The notes below the pieces were generated by a model, which saw only the letters and a program-made list of their open reading frames with translations, was not told the origin of the DNA and did no database searches. Source: Tateyamaria sp947503385 (lineage in GTDB: Bacteria > Pseudomonadota > Alphaproteobacteria > Rhodobacterales > Rhodobacteraceae). Taken from it: 64,000 nucleotides of DNA. The first letter of the stretch is position 1; every line of letters starts with the position of its first letter. Where the stretch lies: the NCBI RefSeq assembly GCF_051195235.1, contig NZ_JBNFZM010000007.1:1-64000 (forward strand), in the 5' to 3' direction. Below are positions 39,675 to 48,073 of the stretch, in pieces. The position numbers and the translations under genes are program-made.

Positions 39675-39795
39675 TGTCCCGAACCTTCAATTCTGTTCCT
39701 GATTTTTCCCATGTGGGCAACCTACCGACGAAAGATTTCTGTCCATCTGCCTTAAAAAATAGTCATAAAAACAGGATGTTATAGGTGGGTAAGTG

Positions 39796-39840
39796 TGGAG
39801 CGGGTAACGGGAATCGAACCCGTAACTAAAGCTTGGGAAG
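39796..39840. repeat. attR core
   Basis: Identical to 1-45. It runs from the anticodon loop to the CCA end of tRNA-Gly, so insertion keeps the tRNA intact. Confidence 0.93.
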
Positions 39841-39869
39841 CTGCCGTGATACCTTTTCACCATACCCGC
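39796..39869 (-). tRNA. tRNA-Gly (anticodon CCC)
   Basis: Reading the minus strand, the 7-bp acceptor stem is GCGGGTA/TACCCGC, the D-arm GTGA...TCAC, the anticodon loop TTCCCAA gives CCC, the T-arm ACGGG-TTCGATT-CCCGT, and the gene encodes CCA. In the anticodon stem (GCAGC against GCTTT) positions 28-42 are a C-T mismatch and 27-43 a G-T pair. The 3' 45 bases are the prophage attachment core, so this 3' half was supplied by the phage. Confidence 0.93.
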
Positions 39870-39907
39870 GCGCTGAGGCGTCTGGATAGGCAAGCGGGCT
39901 TGGGGCG

Positions 39908-40747
39908 TCAAGAGGGTTTGCGCGCCTCAAAGACATGGATCACCGCCGGAATGTGTATCCCATTGGGCCCGTCAAACTTGGCAAATCGGCCGATAATGGC
40001 CGCCTTGACGGCGGCTTTGCCCTCGGCGTCGGCCTCGTGGTACTGCAGCGCACTGTCCGCCGGGCCGATGTGGCAGCACAGTTCCGCGGCATCGGCCAGT
40101 GTCCCGTGCGGTGTGAGCATCAGGTCAAGCGTTTCAACGGTCGGGTCCGTGACGCCAGCGCCGCGCAATGTGGCAAGCACACCGTCCGCATCCTCAAAGG
40201 CAAACGGGCCGGGCAGGGTGCGGTCGACCTTGGGCACCGGGCCCAGCACGTCGCGTGCAGCGGCGGCCGGTTCCATGAACCACGGATTGTCCGGTGCGGC
40301 CCCCCACGCAGCCAGCACCATGCGCCCACCCGGCAGCAGCGTGGACCAGAGGTTGTGGAATGCGGTGGCGGTGTCGTCAAAGAACATGACCCCGAACCGC
40401 GACAGGATCACGTCGTAGCCTTGCTCGAACCGGTGTGTTTGTGCATCGGCAAGCAGCAGGCGCGCCTGCGGTAGAAACCCCAGCCGGTCATGGGCGTGGC
40501 GCAGCATCGTTTCCGAGATGTCGAGACCCGTGACATGGCCGGACGGCCCGACCGCCTGCGCAATCCGCGCCACGCTATCGCCTGTGCCACAGCCGATGTC
40601 GAGCACGCGTTCGCCCACGCCGGGTTTGGCACGCGTCATCACCACATCCAGTACCGGGGCCAACAGCGTGTCCATTTCGCGCTGCAATGCGACCCATGCC
40701 GGACCGGCAGAGTCGGTCCAGAACGCTTGCTGGTCGAGATTCGTCAC
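39908..40747 (-). CDS. Class I SAM-dependent methyltransferase
   Basis: 279 residues from the GTG at 40747, which overlaps the upstream stop as GTGA. Motif I is VLDIGCGTGDSVARIAQAVG, followed by VTGLDISETMLRHAHDRLGF and the D-x-I-L-S-R-F-G-V-M-F-F block typical of UbiE/Methyltransf_11/25 enzymes. The substrate is unknown. It is the third gene of a leftward operon headed by the ASKHA protein. The stop is just past the tRNA-Gly gene. Confidence 0.85.
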   Translation of the reverse strand: MTNLDQQAFWTDSAGPAWVALQREMDTLLAPVLDVVMTRAKPGVGERVLDIGCGTGDSVARIAQAVGPSGHVTGLDISETMLRHAHDRLGFLPQARLLLADAQTHRFEQGYDVILSRFGVMFFDDTATAFHNLWSTLLPGGRMVLAAWGAAPDNPWFMEPAAAARDVLGPVPKVDRTLPGPFAFEDADGVLATLRGAGVTDPTVETLDLMLTPHGTLADAAELCCHIGPADSALQYHEADAEGKAAVKAAIIGRFAKFDGPNGIHIPAVIHVFEARKPS

Positions 40748-41166
40748 GGGATGCCCCGGCTCAGGATGGTGCTGATAAGGCCCGAGTGACAACAACGCGG
40801 ATCACCGGCGCGATAGACATATTGCGTCAGCAAGGCGCCTTGCGGGTGGGTCTGCACCTCTTTGATGCCATCGCCGGGCAGATCAAAGGGCGCGCCAAGG
40901 ATGGGACCGTCGGGTGATGGTGTCACGATCCGGTATTCAAGATCGGTCGCGTTCCCCCCCGTGGCAGAGGCATAGACCACCTGCACCAGCAGGTCAGTGG
41001 GCGTGGCGCGGTCCCAATCCACGGGCCATACGGCCACGCCATCGACGATCAGACCGGGCTGTGCCAGCGCAGCGGCAAGGGCGGCGTCACCTTCGGCTCT
41101 TGGGATCACCGCCTGCGCGAGCACAGGCGCGGATATCAGCGCAAAGAGGGCCGCCAGCCACCTCAC
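40744..41166 (-). CDS. Small exported protein
   Basis: 140 residues from a GTG that overlaps the upstream stop as GTGA. MRWLAALFALISAPVLA is a signal peptide with a cut after AQA or nearby. The mature protein is beta-rich with one Cys pair (DPRCCHSG) near the end. Unknown function; overlapping starts and stops suggest it is coexpressed with its neighbours. Confidence 0.72.
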   Translation of the reverse strand: MRWLAALFALISAPVLAQAVIPRAEGDAALAAALAQPGLIVDGVAVWPVDWDRATPTDLLVQVVYASATGGNATDLEYRIVTPSPDGPILGAPFDLPGDGIKEVQTHPQGALLTQYVYRAGDPRCCHSGLISTILSRGIP

Positions 41167-43199
41167 GCCCGCCGTCTCCGCCGTCGGCCACCGTCCTCGC
41201 CGCCGCCAGTGTTAAAGCTCACCTCGGGCAGGTTCACGATGCTGCGCAGGATGGGGAACGGATCGGCGCTGTTGGGCAGGGCCGAGGCGTTGACGAAATG
41301 CTCTTGGAACCGCGGCTCGATCGCGGTTTCGACTTTGTGGATGCGGCGCACGGTCTCTTCGATCTCGCCGCGCGCGTCGCGGTTCAAGAGGGCGATGCGC
41401 GCGCCAGTACCCGCCGCGTTGCCTGCGGAGGTCACCTTGTCGAGGGGGGCGTCCGGGATCATGCCCAGCACCATAGCATGTTTGGGCGAGATATGCGCGC
41501 CAAAGGCCCCGGCGAGCACCACGCGGTCCACCGTGTCGACGCCAAACTTGTCCATCAGGAGGCGCGCGCCGGAATAAAGTGCTGCCTTGGCCATCTGGAT
41601 GGCGCGGATGTCCGGGTTGGTGATGGTGATGCGCGGACCGCCCGTCGCAGTGCCGTCATGCAGAAGATAGGCCTGTGTGCGCCCGTCGGGCACGCAGCGG
41701 TCGCTGCCCGTTTGCGCCGCCGACCCAATCAGGCCCGAGGCGTCCAGCAAACCTGCCAGCCGCATCTCGGCAATGGCTTCGATGATGCCCGACCCGCAGA
41801 TGCCGGTGATGCCACTGCCTGCGGCGGCCTCGGTGAACCCTTCTTCGTCGGACCACAGGTCCACGCCGATGATGCGGAAGCGGGGCTCCTTGGTCACCGG
41901 GTCGATCTCGACCCGTTCGATTGCGCCCGGTGCCGCGCGCTGTCCGGCGGTGATCTGCGCGCCCTCAAAGGCAGGGCCGGTGGGTGAGGAACAGGCCAGT
42001 ACCTTGTCGCGGTTGCCCAGCAGGATCTCGGCATTTGTGCCGACGTCGACCACCAGCACAAGGTCGTCGGATTTGTCCGGCGCCTCGCTGAGTGCAACCG
42101 CAGCCGCGTCCGCGCCGACGTGGCCCGCAATGCAGGGCAGCAGGTAGACACGCGCCGAGGGGTGAATGTTCAGGTCGATGTCGTCAGCCCGCAGCCGCAG
42201 CGCGTCGGACGTGGCCAGCGCAAAGGGCGCCTGGCCCAGTTCGAACGGGTCGATGCCCAACAGAAGGTGGTGCATGACCGGGTTACAGACAAACACCGCA
42301 TCCACCACCAGCGTCTTGTCAATCGCGGCCTCGGTTGCGATCTGGGTCATCAGGGCGTTCAGCCCCTCGCGCACAGCCACGGTCATCTCGTCCGCGCCGC
42401 CGGGGTTCATCATGCCGTAGCTGACCCGGCTCATCAGGTCTTCGCCAAAGCGGATTTGTGGGTTCATCAGGCCGGACGAGGCCACAACCTCGCCCGTCGC
42501 CAGATCACACAGGTGCGCCGCGATGGTGGTCGAGCCAAGATCGACCGCCAGCCCGTAGACCGTGCCATCGTAATAGCCGGGCCAGACATGCATGATGCGC
42601 GGCGCGTTTTCGTTGTCGCCCAGATGCACCGCGACGGTCACCTTCCAGTCGCCCTTGCGCAGCACCGGTTGCAGGGCCTGCAGGATGTGCAGGTCGGCGT
42701 GGATGTTGGTCACGGCCCAGTCCTGTTCGATCGCCGCCACCAGCCGCTCCAGATCCCCCGACGGGTCGTGCATGTCCGGCGCTTGCACCTCCACATAAAA
42801 CAGCTTGGTGGAGGGGTTGATGATGATGTCGCGCACTTCGGCGCGCTTGCGCACAACCTGTTTGTGCACCTGACTTTCGGGCGGCACATCAATCACAACA
42901 TCGCCCTGCACGGTCGCCTGACAGCCAAGGCGGCGACCATCGATCAGCCCGCGCTTTGATTTGTACCGTTCCTCGACCTTGTTCCATGCAGACAGGGCAT
43001 CATCCGCCACAGTCACACCGTGTTTGGGAAATTCGCCAAAGCTCGGCGTGATCTGACATTTTGAACAAATGCCCCGGCCGCCACAGACACTGTCAAGATC
43101 CACGCCCAGTTGCCGCGCAGCCGTCAGGATCGGGGTCCCCACGGCAAAATGCCCGCGCTTGCCGGACGGGGTGAAAACCACAAGGGGATCGGTGCTCAT
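41163..43199 (-). CDS. RamA-like ASKHA/[2Fe-2S] corrinoid-activation protein
   Basis: 678 residues from the ATG at 43199. An N-terminal ferredoxin-like domain has VCGGRGICSKCQITPS (Cys ligands for a cluster) followed by C in GRRLGCQATVQ. After a linker, the C-terminal DUF4445 ASKHA ATPase domain shows GLAVDLGSTTIAAHLCDLAT, ASSGLMNPQIRFGEDLMSRV, VLVVDVGTNAEILLGNRDKV and VVLAGAFGAHISPKHAMVLG. In RamA-type proteins this ATP-dependent reductase returns Co(II)-corrinoids to Co(I) for methyl transfer. No corrinoid protein or its methyltransferase is visible in the window. Confidence 0.85.
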   Translation of the reverse strand: MSTDPLVVFTPSGKRGHFAVGTPILTAARQLGVDLDSVCGGRGICSKCQITPSFGEFPKHGVTVADDALSAWNKVEERYKSKRGLIDGRRLGCQATVQGDVVIDVPPESQVHKQVVRKRAEVRDIIINPSTKLFYVEVQAPDMHDPSGDLERLVAAIEQDWAVTNIHADLHILQALQPVLRKGDWKVTVAVHLGDNENAPRIMHVWPGYYDGTVYGLAVDLGSTTIAAHLCDLATGEVVASSGLMNPQIRFGEDLMSRVSYGMMNPGGADEMTVAVREGLNALMTQIATEAAIDKTLVVDAVFVCNPVMHHLLLGIDPFELGQAPFALATSDALRLRADDIDLNIHPSARVYLLPCIAGHVGADAAAVALSEAPDKSDDLVLVVDVGTNAEILLGNRDKVLACSSPTGPAFEGAQITAGQRAAPGAIERVEIDPVTKEPRFRIIGVDLWSDEEGFTEAAAGSGITGICGSGIIEAIAEMRLAGLLDASGLIGSAAQTGSDRCVPDGRTQAYLLHDGTATGGPRITITNPDIRAIQMAKAALYSGARLLMDKFGVDTVDRVVLAGAFGAHISPKHAMVLGMIPDAPLDKVTSAGNAAGTGARIALLNRDARGEIEETVRRIHKVETAIEPRFQEHFVNASALPNSADPFPILRSIVNLPEVSFNTGGGEDGGRRRRRRA

Positions 43200-43332
43200 G
43201 AACGCCTCATTTCTGCTTGCGGCCAGCATAGGCCCATGGCGGCAAAGGAAAAGTCAAACCGCGACACAGGTCCGCCCTGATGCGCCACTTGCCCTGCTTC
43301 TTCTCTTTGGAAAATACTCCGGGGGGCCCGTA

Positions 43333-43358
43333 GGGCGGGGGCAGCGCCCCCTCCGCCC
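43333..43358 (-). terminator. GC-rich hairpin after the agmatinase gene
   Basis: GGGGGC AGC GCCCCC (core 43337-43351) with an outer GGGC/GCCC pair, immediately past the stop at 43358 on the minus strand; a TATTTT stretch follows about 20 bases on. A similar element occurs at 55432-55448. Confidence 0.45.
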
Positions 43359-44314
43359 TATGCCGTTGCGCGCGCGTCAAAGATGAAACCCAGCAAATTC
43401 ATCAAAACCTGTGCCGCCAGAATCGCGGTGCTGCCCGTGGGGTCGTAGTCCGGTGCCACTTCGACCAAATCAATGCCGACGATGTCGTGGCGGCGGGCGG
43501 CGGCCTGCAACATCTCCAGCACATCGTAATACAGAAACCCGCCATGGCTGGGTGTGCCGGTGCCGGGCGCGATGGACGGGCAGAAGGCGTCGATGTCGAT
43601 CGTGACGTAGAGCCGAGCGCCTTCAGGGATGCGGTCGATCACGGCTCTTGGCCCCAATGCGCGGGCCTGACGAACAGACAGGATGTCCGAGCCCATGGCG
43701 CGGGCATCTGCATAACCTTCTTTGGCGGTGGAACTGACATTGCGGATGCCCACTTGGGTCAGCCCGGTGACGTAACCGCATTCGGCCGCGCGCCGCATCG
43801 GATTTCCATGACCGTGCCGCACACCGTGGCGCTCATCGACGAAATCCAGATGCGCGTCGATCTGCAACACATGGATCGGCCCCTGTCCGTCAAAGGCGCG
43901 GATGCAAGGAATGTTAACCGAATGATCGCCCCCGATGGTGACGGGCAGGGCGCCCGCGGCAAGGGCGGCGCGCACACCGGCCTCGATATTGGCGTGGGAC
44001 CCTTCGGTGTCTGTGTGAATGATGTCGGCGTCACCCATATCCACGATGCGCACGCTTTCGGGCAGGTAGGTGGCGTCGTCTTCGTGGTCATAGGCCCCGG
44101 CATGGCCAAAGCTGAACAGGGTCGACGCCTCGCGCACCGCGCGCGGCCCGAACCGCGCGCCCGACCGCCACTGCGTGCCCGCGTCAAAAGGCGCGCCAAG
44201 GATGGCCACGTCCGCCTCCAGCGCGCTCCAGTCCTCCACATAGGGCCGCTTCCCAAAGGTCGAGATGCCGACAAAGGGCAGGTTCAGCCGACCGCTGTCA
44301 TATCCATGTGCCAT
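43358..44314 (-). CDS. speB: Agmatinase/ureohydrolase family protein
   Basis: 318 residues from the ATG at 44314, four bases before the end of the upstream gene. The dinuclear manganese ligands are all present: GGDHS, DAHLDF, and DIDAFCPSIAPGTG (the CP motif follows). ARFGPRAVREAS is also typical of the family. It would hydrolyse a guanidino compound such as agmatine to urea and an amine. Related guanidinobutyrases and other ureohydrolases share these motifs, so the exact substrate is not certain. Confidence 0.82.
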   Translation of the reverse strand: MAHGYDSGRLNLPFVGISTFGKRPYVEDWSALEADVAILGAPFDAGTQWRSGARFGPRAVREASTLFSFGHAGAYDHEDDATYLPESVRIVDMGDADIIHTDTEGSHANIEAGVRAALAAGALPVTIGGDHSVNIPCIRAFDGQGPIHVLQIDAHLDFVDERHGVRHGHGNPMRRAAECGYVTGLTQVGIRNVSSTAKEGYADARAMGSDILSVRQARALGPRAVIDRIPEGARLYVTIDIDAFCPSIAPGTGTPSHGGFLYYDVLEMLQAAARRHDIVGIDLVEVAPDYDPTGSTAILAAQVLMNLLGFIFDARATA

Positions 44315-44315
44315 G

Positions 44316-45224
44316 TCAGTCCTGTCGTGTGGTGTTGATGGGACGATCCAGCGTCCAGTCGTAGCTGCCTGTGTCGCGCTCGCGCACGGCCTGCTTCCAG
44401 CCCACATCTTCGGCGCGCGCTTTGAAATTCAGCCCCTCGGGTGAATGCCGTGTGATGCCATCGAAAATCGTGGCGAGACGCTGGGTGTTCATCAGACCCG
44501 TCGCCTCGATCGCCTGATTGATCACCATCTTTTGCATCGCAAGCTGGTTGATTGGCACCCGCGCCATGCGGTCGGCCATGGCCTCGACCTCCGCGTCCAG
44601 TTGATCTGCGGGTACGGCACGCAGGATCAGCCCCATGGCCTCCGCTTCCGCTCCGGTAACCTTGTCACCCGTAAACAGCATCCGCTTTGCCCGTTCCGGC
44701 CCCAGCCGGTAGACCCACATCGCCGTGGTGGGGCAGCCCCAGACACGCGCAGGCATGTAGCCGATCTGCGCATCTTCCGCCATGAACACGAGGTCAGAGC
44801 ACAGCGCGATGTCCGACCCACCCGCGACGGCTGCGCCATGCACCTTGGCAATCGCCGGCTTTAACGCGCGAAACAGCGACATGAAGGCCTGCGTGTTGGA
44901 CCACATGAACTGGTAGTCCTTGATCGGGTCCCATGGCATGTCCTGTGTCACCGCCCCCGCACCATTGCCCTCGGCATAATAGGTCAGGTCATAGCCTGCG
45001 CAAAATGCGGGGCCTGCGCCGGACAGCACCATCACATGCACGCCGTCATCGCCATCAGCCCGCGCGACCGCCTCGGCCAGCAGATGCGGCACCTCGTCAT
45101 CAATGGCGTTCAGCACATCGGGCCGATTCAGGGTGATGCGGGCAATCCGCCCGTCTTTTTCATAAAGCACCTTGTCCATGCGCGCACTCTGGCCCGAGCG
45201 TGCCCCATTGGACAAGACACGCAT
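44316..45224 (-). CDS. Enoyl-CoA hydratase/isomerase family protein
   Basis: About 302 residues from the ATG at 45224, which has a GGAAAGG site; the Met at 45179 would give 287 and better match the usual N-terminus (VLYEKDGRIARITLNRPDVL). The crotonase core has LSGAGPAFCAGYDLTYYAEG (oxyanion hole), KVHGAAVAGGSDIALCSDLV (second oxyanion loop) and the substrate-site helix. The family's catalytic Glu positions are not conserved in an obvious way (residues around W-G-C-P), so it may be a non-standard crotonase. It is divergent from guaB. Confidence 0.82.
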   Translation of the reverse strand: MRVLSNGARSGQSARMDKVLYEKDGRIARITLNRPDVLNAIDDEVPHLLAEAVARADGDDGVHVMVLSGAGPAFCAGYDLTYYAEGNGAGAVTQDMPWDPIKDYQFMWSNTQAFMSLFRALKPAIAKVHGAAVAGGSDIALCSDLVFMAEDAQIGYMPARVWGCPTTAMWVYRLGPERAKRMLFTGDKVTGAEAEAMGLILRAVPADQLDAEVEAMADRMARVPINQLAMQKMVINQAIEATGLMNTQRLATIFDGITRHSPEGLNFKARAEDVGWKQAVRERDTGSYDWTLDRPINTTRQD

Positions 45225-45295
45225 TTTGGCCCTTTCCTTTCTGTGCGGCGCATGAGACATGAAACCGCCAAACGAACCCTCCCAAGGAGACCCCC

Positions 45296-46744
45296 ATGGA
45301 GATTCGCGAGGCGCTTACCTTTGATGATGTTTTGTTGGTCCCGGCGGCCTCGAATGTGTTGCCCACTGCTGCCGACACGCGCACCCGTGTGACCCAGCGC
45401 ATTGACCTGAACATCCCGCTCCTGAGCTCCGCCATGGACACAGTGACCGAAGGGCGCATGGCCATCGCCATGGCACAGGCGGGCGGCATGGGCGTGATCC
45501 ACCGCAATCTGGACATCGCGGCACAAAGCCAAGAGGTGCGCCGCGTCAAACGGTTCGAAAGCGGGATTGTCTACAACCCCATCACCCTGACGGCGGATCA
45601 GACCCTCGCCGATGCCAAGGCGCTCAGCGAACGCTACGGCTTTAGCGGGTTTCCGGTGATCGATGCGACGCGGCGCGTTGTGGGCATTGTCACCAACCGG
45701 GACATGCGCTTTGCCGCGCGCGACGACACGCCTGTGCGCGTGATGATGAGCACGGACAACCTCGCAATCCTGCACGAGCCTGCAGACCGGGACGAAGCGA
45801 TCAGCCTGATGAAAGCACGGCGCATCGAAAAGCTGCTGGTGACGGATGCGGATGGCAAATTGACAGGCCTTTTGACTCTCAAGGATACCGAACAGGCTGT
45901 GTTGAACCCCACGGCCTGCAAGGACGCGCTAGGCCGTTTGCGCGTCGCTGCGGCCTCGACCGTGGGTGACGCAGGATTCGAGCGGTCCGAGGCGCTTGTT
46001 GATGCGGGCGTCGATATGATCGTGATCGACACCGCCCATGGTCATTCCGAAGGTGTTGCCGAATCGGTTCGGCGGGCCAAGGCCCTGTCAAACGAGGTGC
46101 AGATCGTGGCGGGCAATGTGGCCACAGGCGAGGCCACGCGCGCGCTGATCGACGCGGGCGCTGACGCGATCAAGGTGGGCATCGGCCCCGGTTCCATCTG
46201 CACCACGCGGATGGTGGCGGGTGTGGGGGTGCCACAATTGACCGCCATCATGGATTGCGCTGCCGCCGCAGGTGACGTCCCGGTGATTGCCGACGGAGGC
46301 ATCAAATTCTCGGGCGATTTTGCCAAGGCAATCGCGGCGGGCGCGTCCTGCGCGATGGTGGGCAGCATGATTGCAGGCACGGACGAATCCCCCGGTGAGG
46401 TGATCCTGTATCAGGGCCGCAGCTTCAAATCCTATCGCGGCATGGGCTCGCTTGGGGCGATGGCGCGCGGCTCTGCCGACCGGTATTTCCAGAAGGATGC
46501 CGCCAGTGACAAGCTGGTGCCCGAAGGGATCGAAGGGCAGGTACCCTACAAAGGCCCCGCAGGCACTGTTATTCACCAGCTTGTGGGTGGGTTGCGGGCG
46601 GCCATGGGCTACACCGGCTGCGGCACGGTCGATGAGATGCGCAAAAACTGCCGTTTCGTGCGGATCACCGGCGCGGGTCTGAAAGAAAGCCATGTGCATG
46701 ACGTGCAGATCACCCGCGAAGCGCCCAACTACCGTGCCATGTAA
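45296..46744 (+). CDS. guaB: Inosine-5'-monophosphate dehydrogenase
   Basis: 482 residues. LTFDDVLLVPAAS opens the TIM barrel, a pair of CBS domains occupies residues about 95-205, and the catalytic Cys lies in GIGPGSICTTRMVAG (about 303). The flap and C-terminal region carry GMGSLGAMARGSADRYFQ. It converts IMP to XMP in GTP synthesis. A GGAG site precedes the ATG. The length is normal. Confidence 0.97.
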   Translation: MEIREALTFDDVLLVPAASNVLPTAADTRTRVTQRIDLNIPLLSSAMDTVTEGRMAIAMAQAGGMGVIHRNLDIAAQSQEVRRVKRFESGIVYNPITLTADQTLADAKALSERYGFSGFPVIDATRRVVGIVTNRDMRFAARDDTPVRVMMSTDNLAILHEPADRDEAISLMKARRIEKLLVTDADGKLTGLLTLKDTEQAVLNPTACKDALGRLRVAAASTVGDAGFERSEALVDAGVDMIVIDTAHGHSEGVAESVRRAKALSNEVQIVAGNVATGEATRALIDAGADAIKVGIGPGSICTTRMVAGVGVPQLTAIMDCAAAAGDVPVIADGGIKFSGDFAKAIAAGASCAMVGSMIAGTDESPGEVILYQGRSFKSYRGMGSLGAMARGSADRYFQKDAASDKLVPEGIEGQVPYKGPAGTVIHQLVGGLRAAMGYTGCGTVDEMRKNCRFVRITGAGLKESHVHDVQITREAPNYRAM

Positions 46745-46786
46745 TTTCAGAAGGTTGCGTCACGGTATTCATGTGATGGGTGACCT

Positions 46787-47944
46787 GTGACACCCGGCGC
46801 GCGCGTGGCGGCGGCCATCGAAATCCTTGACCACATTGCAGGTGGCACGCCCGCCGAACAGGCGTTGACACGCTGGGCGCGCGCCAGTCGTTATGCAGGG
46901 TCCAAAGACCGCGCAGCGGTGCGGGATCACGTTTTTGACGTCTTGCGCCATTGGCGCAGCGCAGCGGCCTATGGTGGCGGTGAGACAGGGCGTGCGCGCA
47001 TGATCGGGCGTTTGCGGGACGCAGGAGCGGACCTTGCCACGCTCTTTGATGGCAACGGCCATGCGCCCGCACCTGTGACCAAGGCAGAGACGGGAAGCGG
47101 CGCAGCACCGACATCGCGCGCGGAAACGCTCGATTTGCCAGACTGGCTGCTTGAGCGGTTTGATGCGAGCCTTGGTGCGGATACCGACCGCACCGCGCGG
47201 GCATTGCAGCGGCGCGCACCGGTAACACTGCGCGTGAATGCATCGCGCGGGACCGTGGCGGATGCAGTGCACTCACTGGCAGATGCAGGTGTCCAGACCA
47301 TCGCAAATCCCCGTGCCGACAGCGCACTGACCATAGAGGCAGGCGAGCGCAAGCTGCGCAATTCGGATGCCTATACAAACGGATTGGTGGAGTTGCAGGA
47401 CGCAGCCAGTCAGGCTGCCGTCGCTCAGATTGCCGGGTCGGGGCGGGTGTTGGATTATTGCGCGGGTGGTGGCGGCAAGGCGCTTGCCCTTGCCGCGGCA
47501 GGCTGGACAGTGACGGCCCATGATGCGGACCCCAGCCGAATGCGTGATTTGCCCGCCCGCGCGACCCGTGGTGGACATGACCTCCACCTGTCTGAACCGT
47601 CTGAGCTGACGCAAATGGGGCGCTTTGATGCGGTTTTGTGTGATGCACCATGTTCCGGGGCGGGCACATGGCGGCGCGCGCCCGAAGCCAAGTGGCGCCT
47701 GACGCCCGACCGTCTGGCAGAGCTGACGACGGTTCAGGCGCAAATCCTTGATACGGCACAGGTTTATGTGACGCCCGGCGGCGCGCTTTACTACGCGACT
47801 TGTTCCGTGCTGGTCGAAGAGAACGCAGCACAATCTGCCGCATTTGTTGCCCGCAATCCAGAGTGGCGGCTGGATGCCGACTGGCATTGGCCGGTGGATG
47901 ACTGGGGCGACGGATTTTACCTCGCTCGTCTTTTGCGAGCATAG
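46787..47944 (+). CDS. rsmB: RsmB-like rRNA (cytosine-C5) methyltransferase
   Basis: 385 residues from GTG 46787. The N-terminus is a NusB-like/Rossmann-linked segment. The SAM site is VLDYCAGGGGKALALAAAG, then VTAHDADPSRMRDLP. The two RNA m5C motifs are DAVLCDAPCSGAGTWRR (motif IV, first Cys) and YATCSVLVEEN (motif VI, second Cys). The protein is the RsmB/NOP/Sun family. The symbol is tentative because this family has several members in alphaproteobacteria. Confidence 0.85.
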   Translation: MTPGARVAAAIEILDHIAGGTPAEQALTRWARASRYAGSKDRAAVRDHVFDVLRHWRSAAAYGGGETGRARMIGRLRDAGADLATLFDGNGHAPAPVTKAETGSGAAPTSRAETLDLPDWLLERFDASLGADTDRTARALQRRAPVTLRVNASRGTVADAVHSLADAGVQTIANPRADSALTIEAGERKLRNSDAYTNGLVELQDAASQAAVAQIAGSGRVLDYCAGGGGKALALAAAGWTVTAHDADPSRMRDLPARATRGGHDLHLSEPSELTQMGRFDAVLCDAPCSGAGTWRRAPEAKWRLTPDRLAELTTVQAQILDTAQVYVTPGGALYYATCSVLVEENAAQSAAFVARNPEWRLDADWHWPVDDWGDGFYLARLLRA

Positions 47945-48073
47945 CAGCATTTGACACAACCATAGGTAAGCGACTACCGTTCCGAAGCTGCACGGCTCCG
48001 GCTGTGGTTAAGTGGCGGTTAACCCCTGGCGGCGCAGAAACGTGGGAACGATTCGACGTGCAGGAGGTGCGCA

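Larger units (their letters stand above)
1..39840. mobile_element. Integrated siphovirus-like prophage in tRNA-Gly
   Basis: The element is bounded by a 45-bp identical repeat (1-45 and 39796-39840) whose right copy is the 3' part of a tRNA-Gly gene. It contains, in order, integrase, repressors, replication genes, terminase, portal, capsid, tail, lysis genes and an accessory block, so it looks complete. Head genes are HK97-like, and several tail genes (GTA-type tail chaperone, DUF1833, NlpC/P60, TipJ-like tip) resemble gene-transfer-agent-type siphovirus tails. No large structural gene is obviously broken. The left boundary is the first base of the window, so flanking host sequence on that side is not visible. 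Confidence 0.93.

Noticed and set aside
39666..39680. Third GGGAC/GTCCC hairpin
   Set aside because: It lies at the start codon of the 39674 gene and lacks the other elements of the twin cassettes, so it may be chance.
39687..39911. 74-residue ORF across the attachment site
   Set aside because: It reads through the tRNA gene and has no ribosome binding site.
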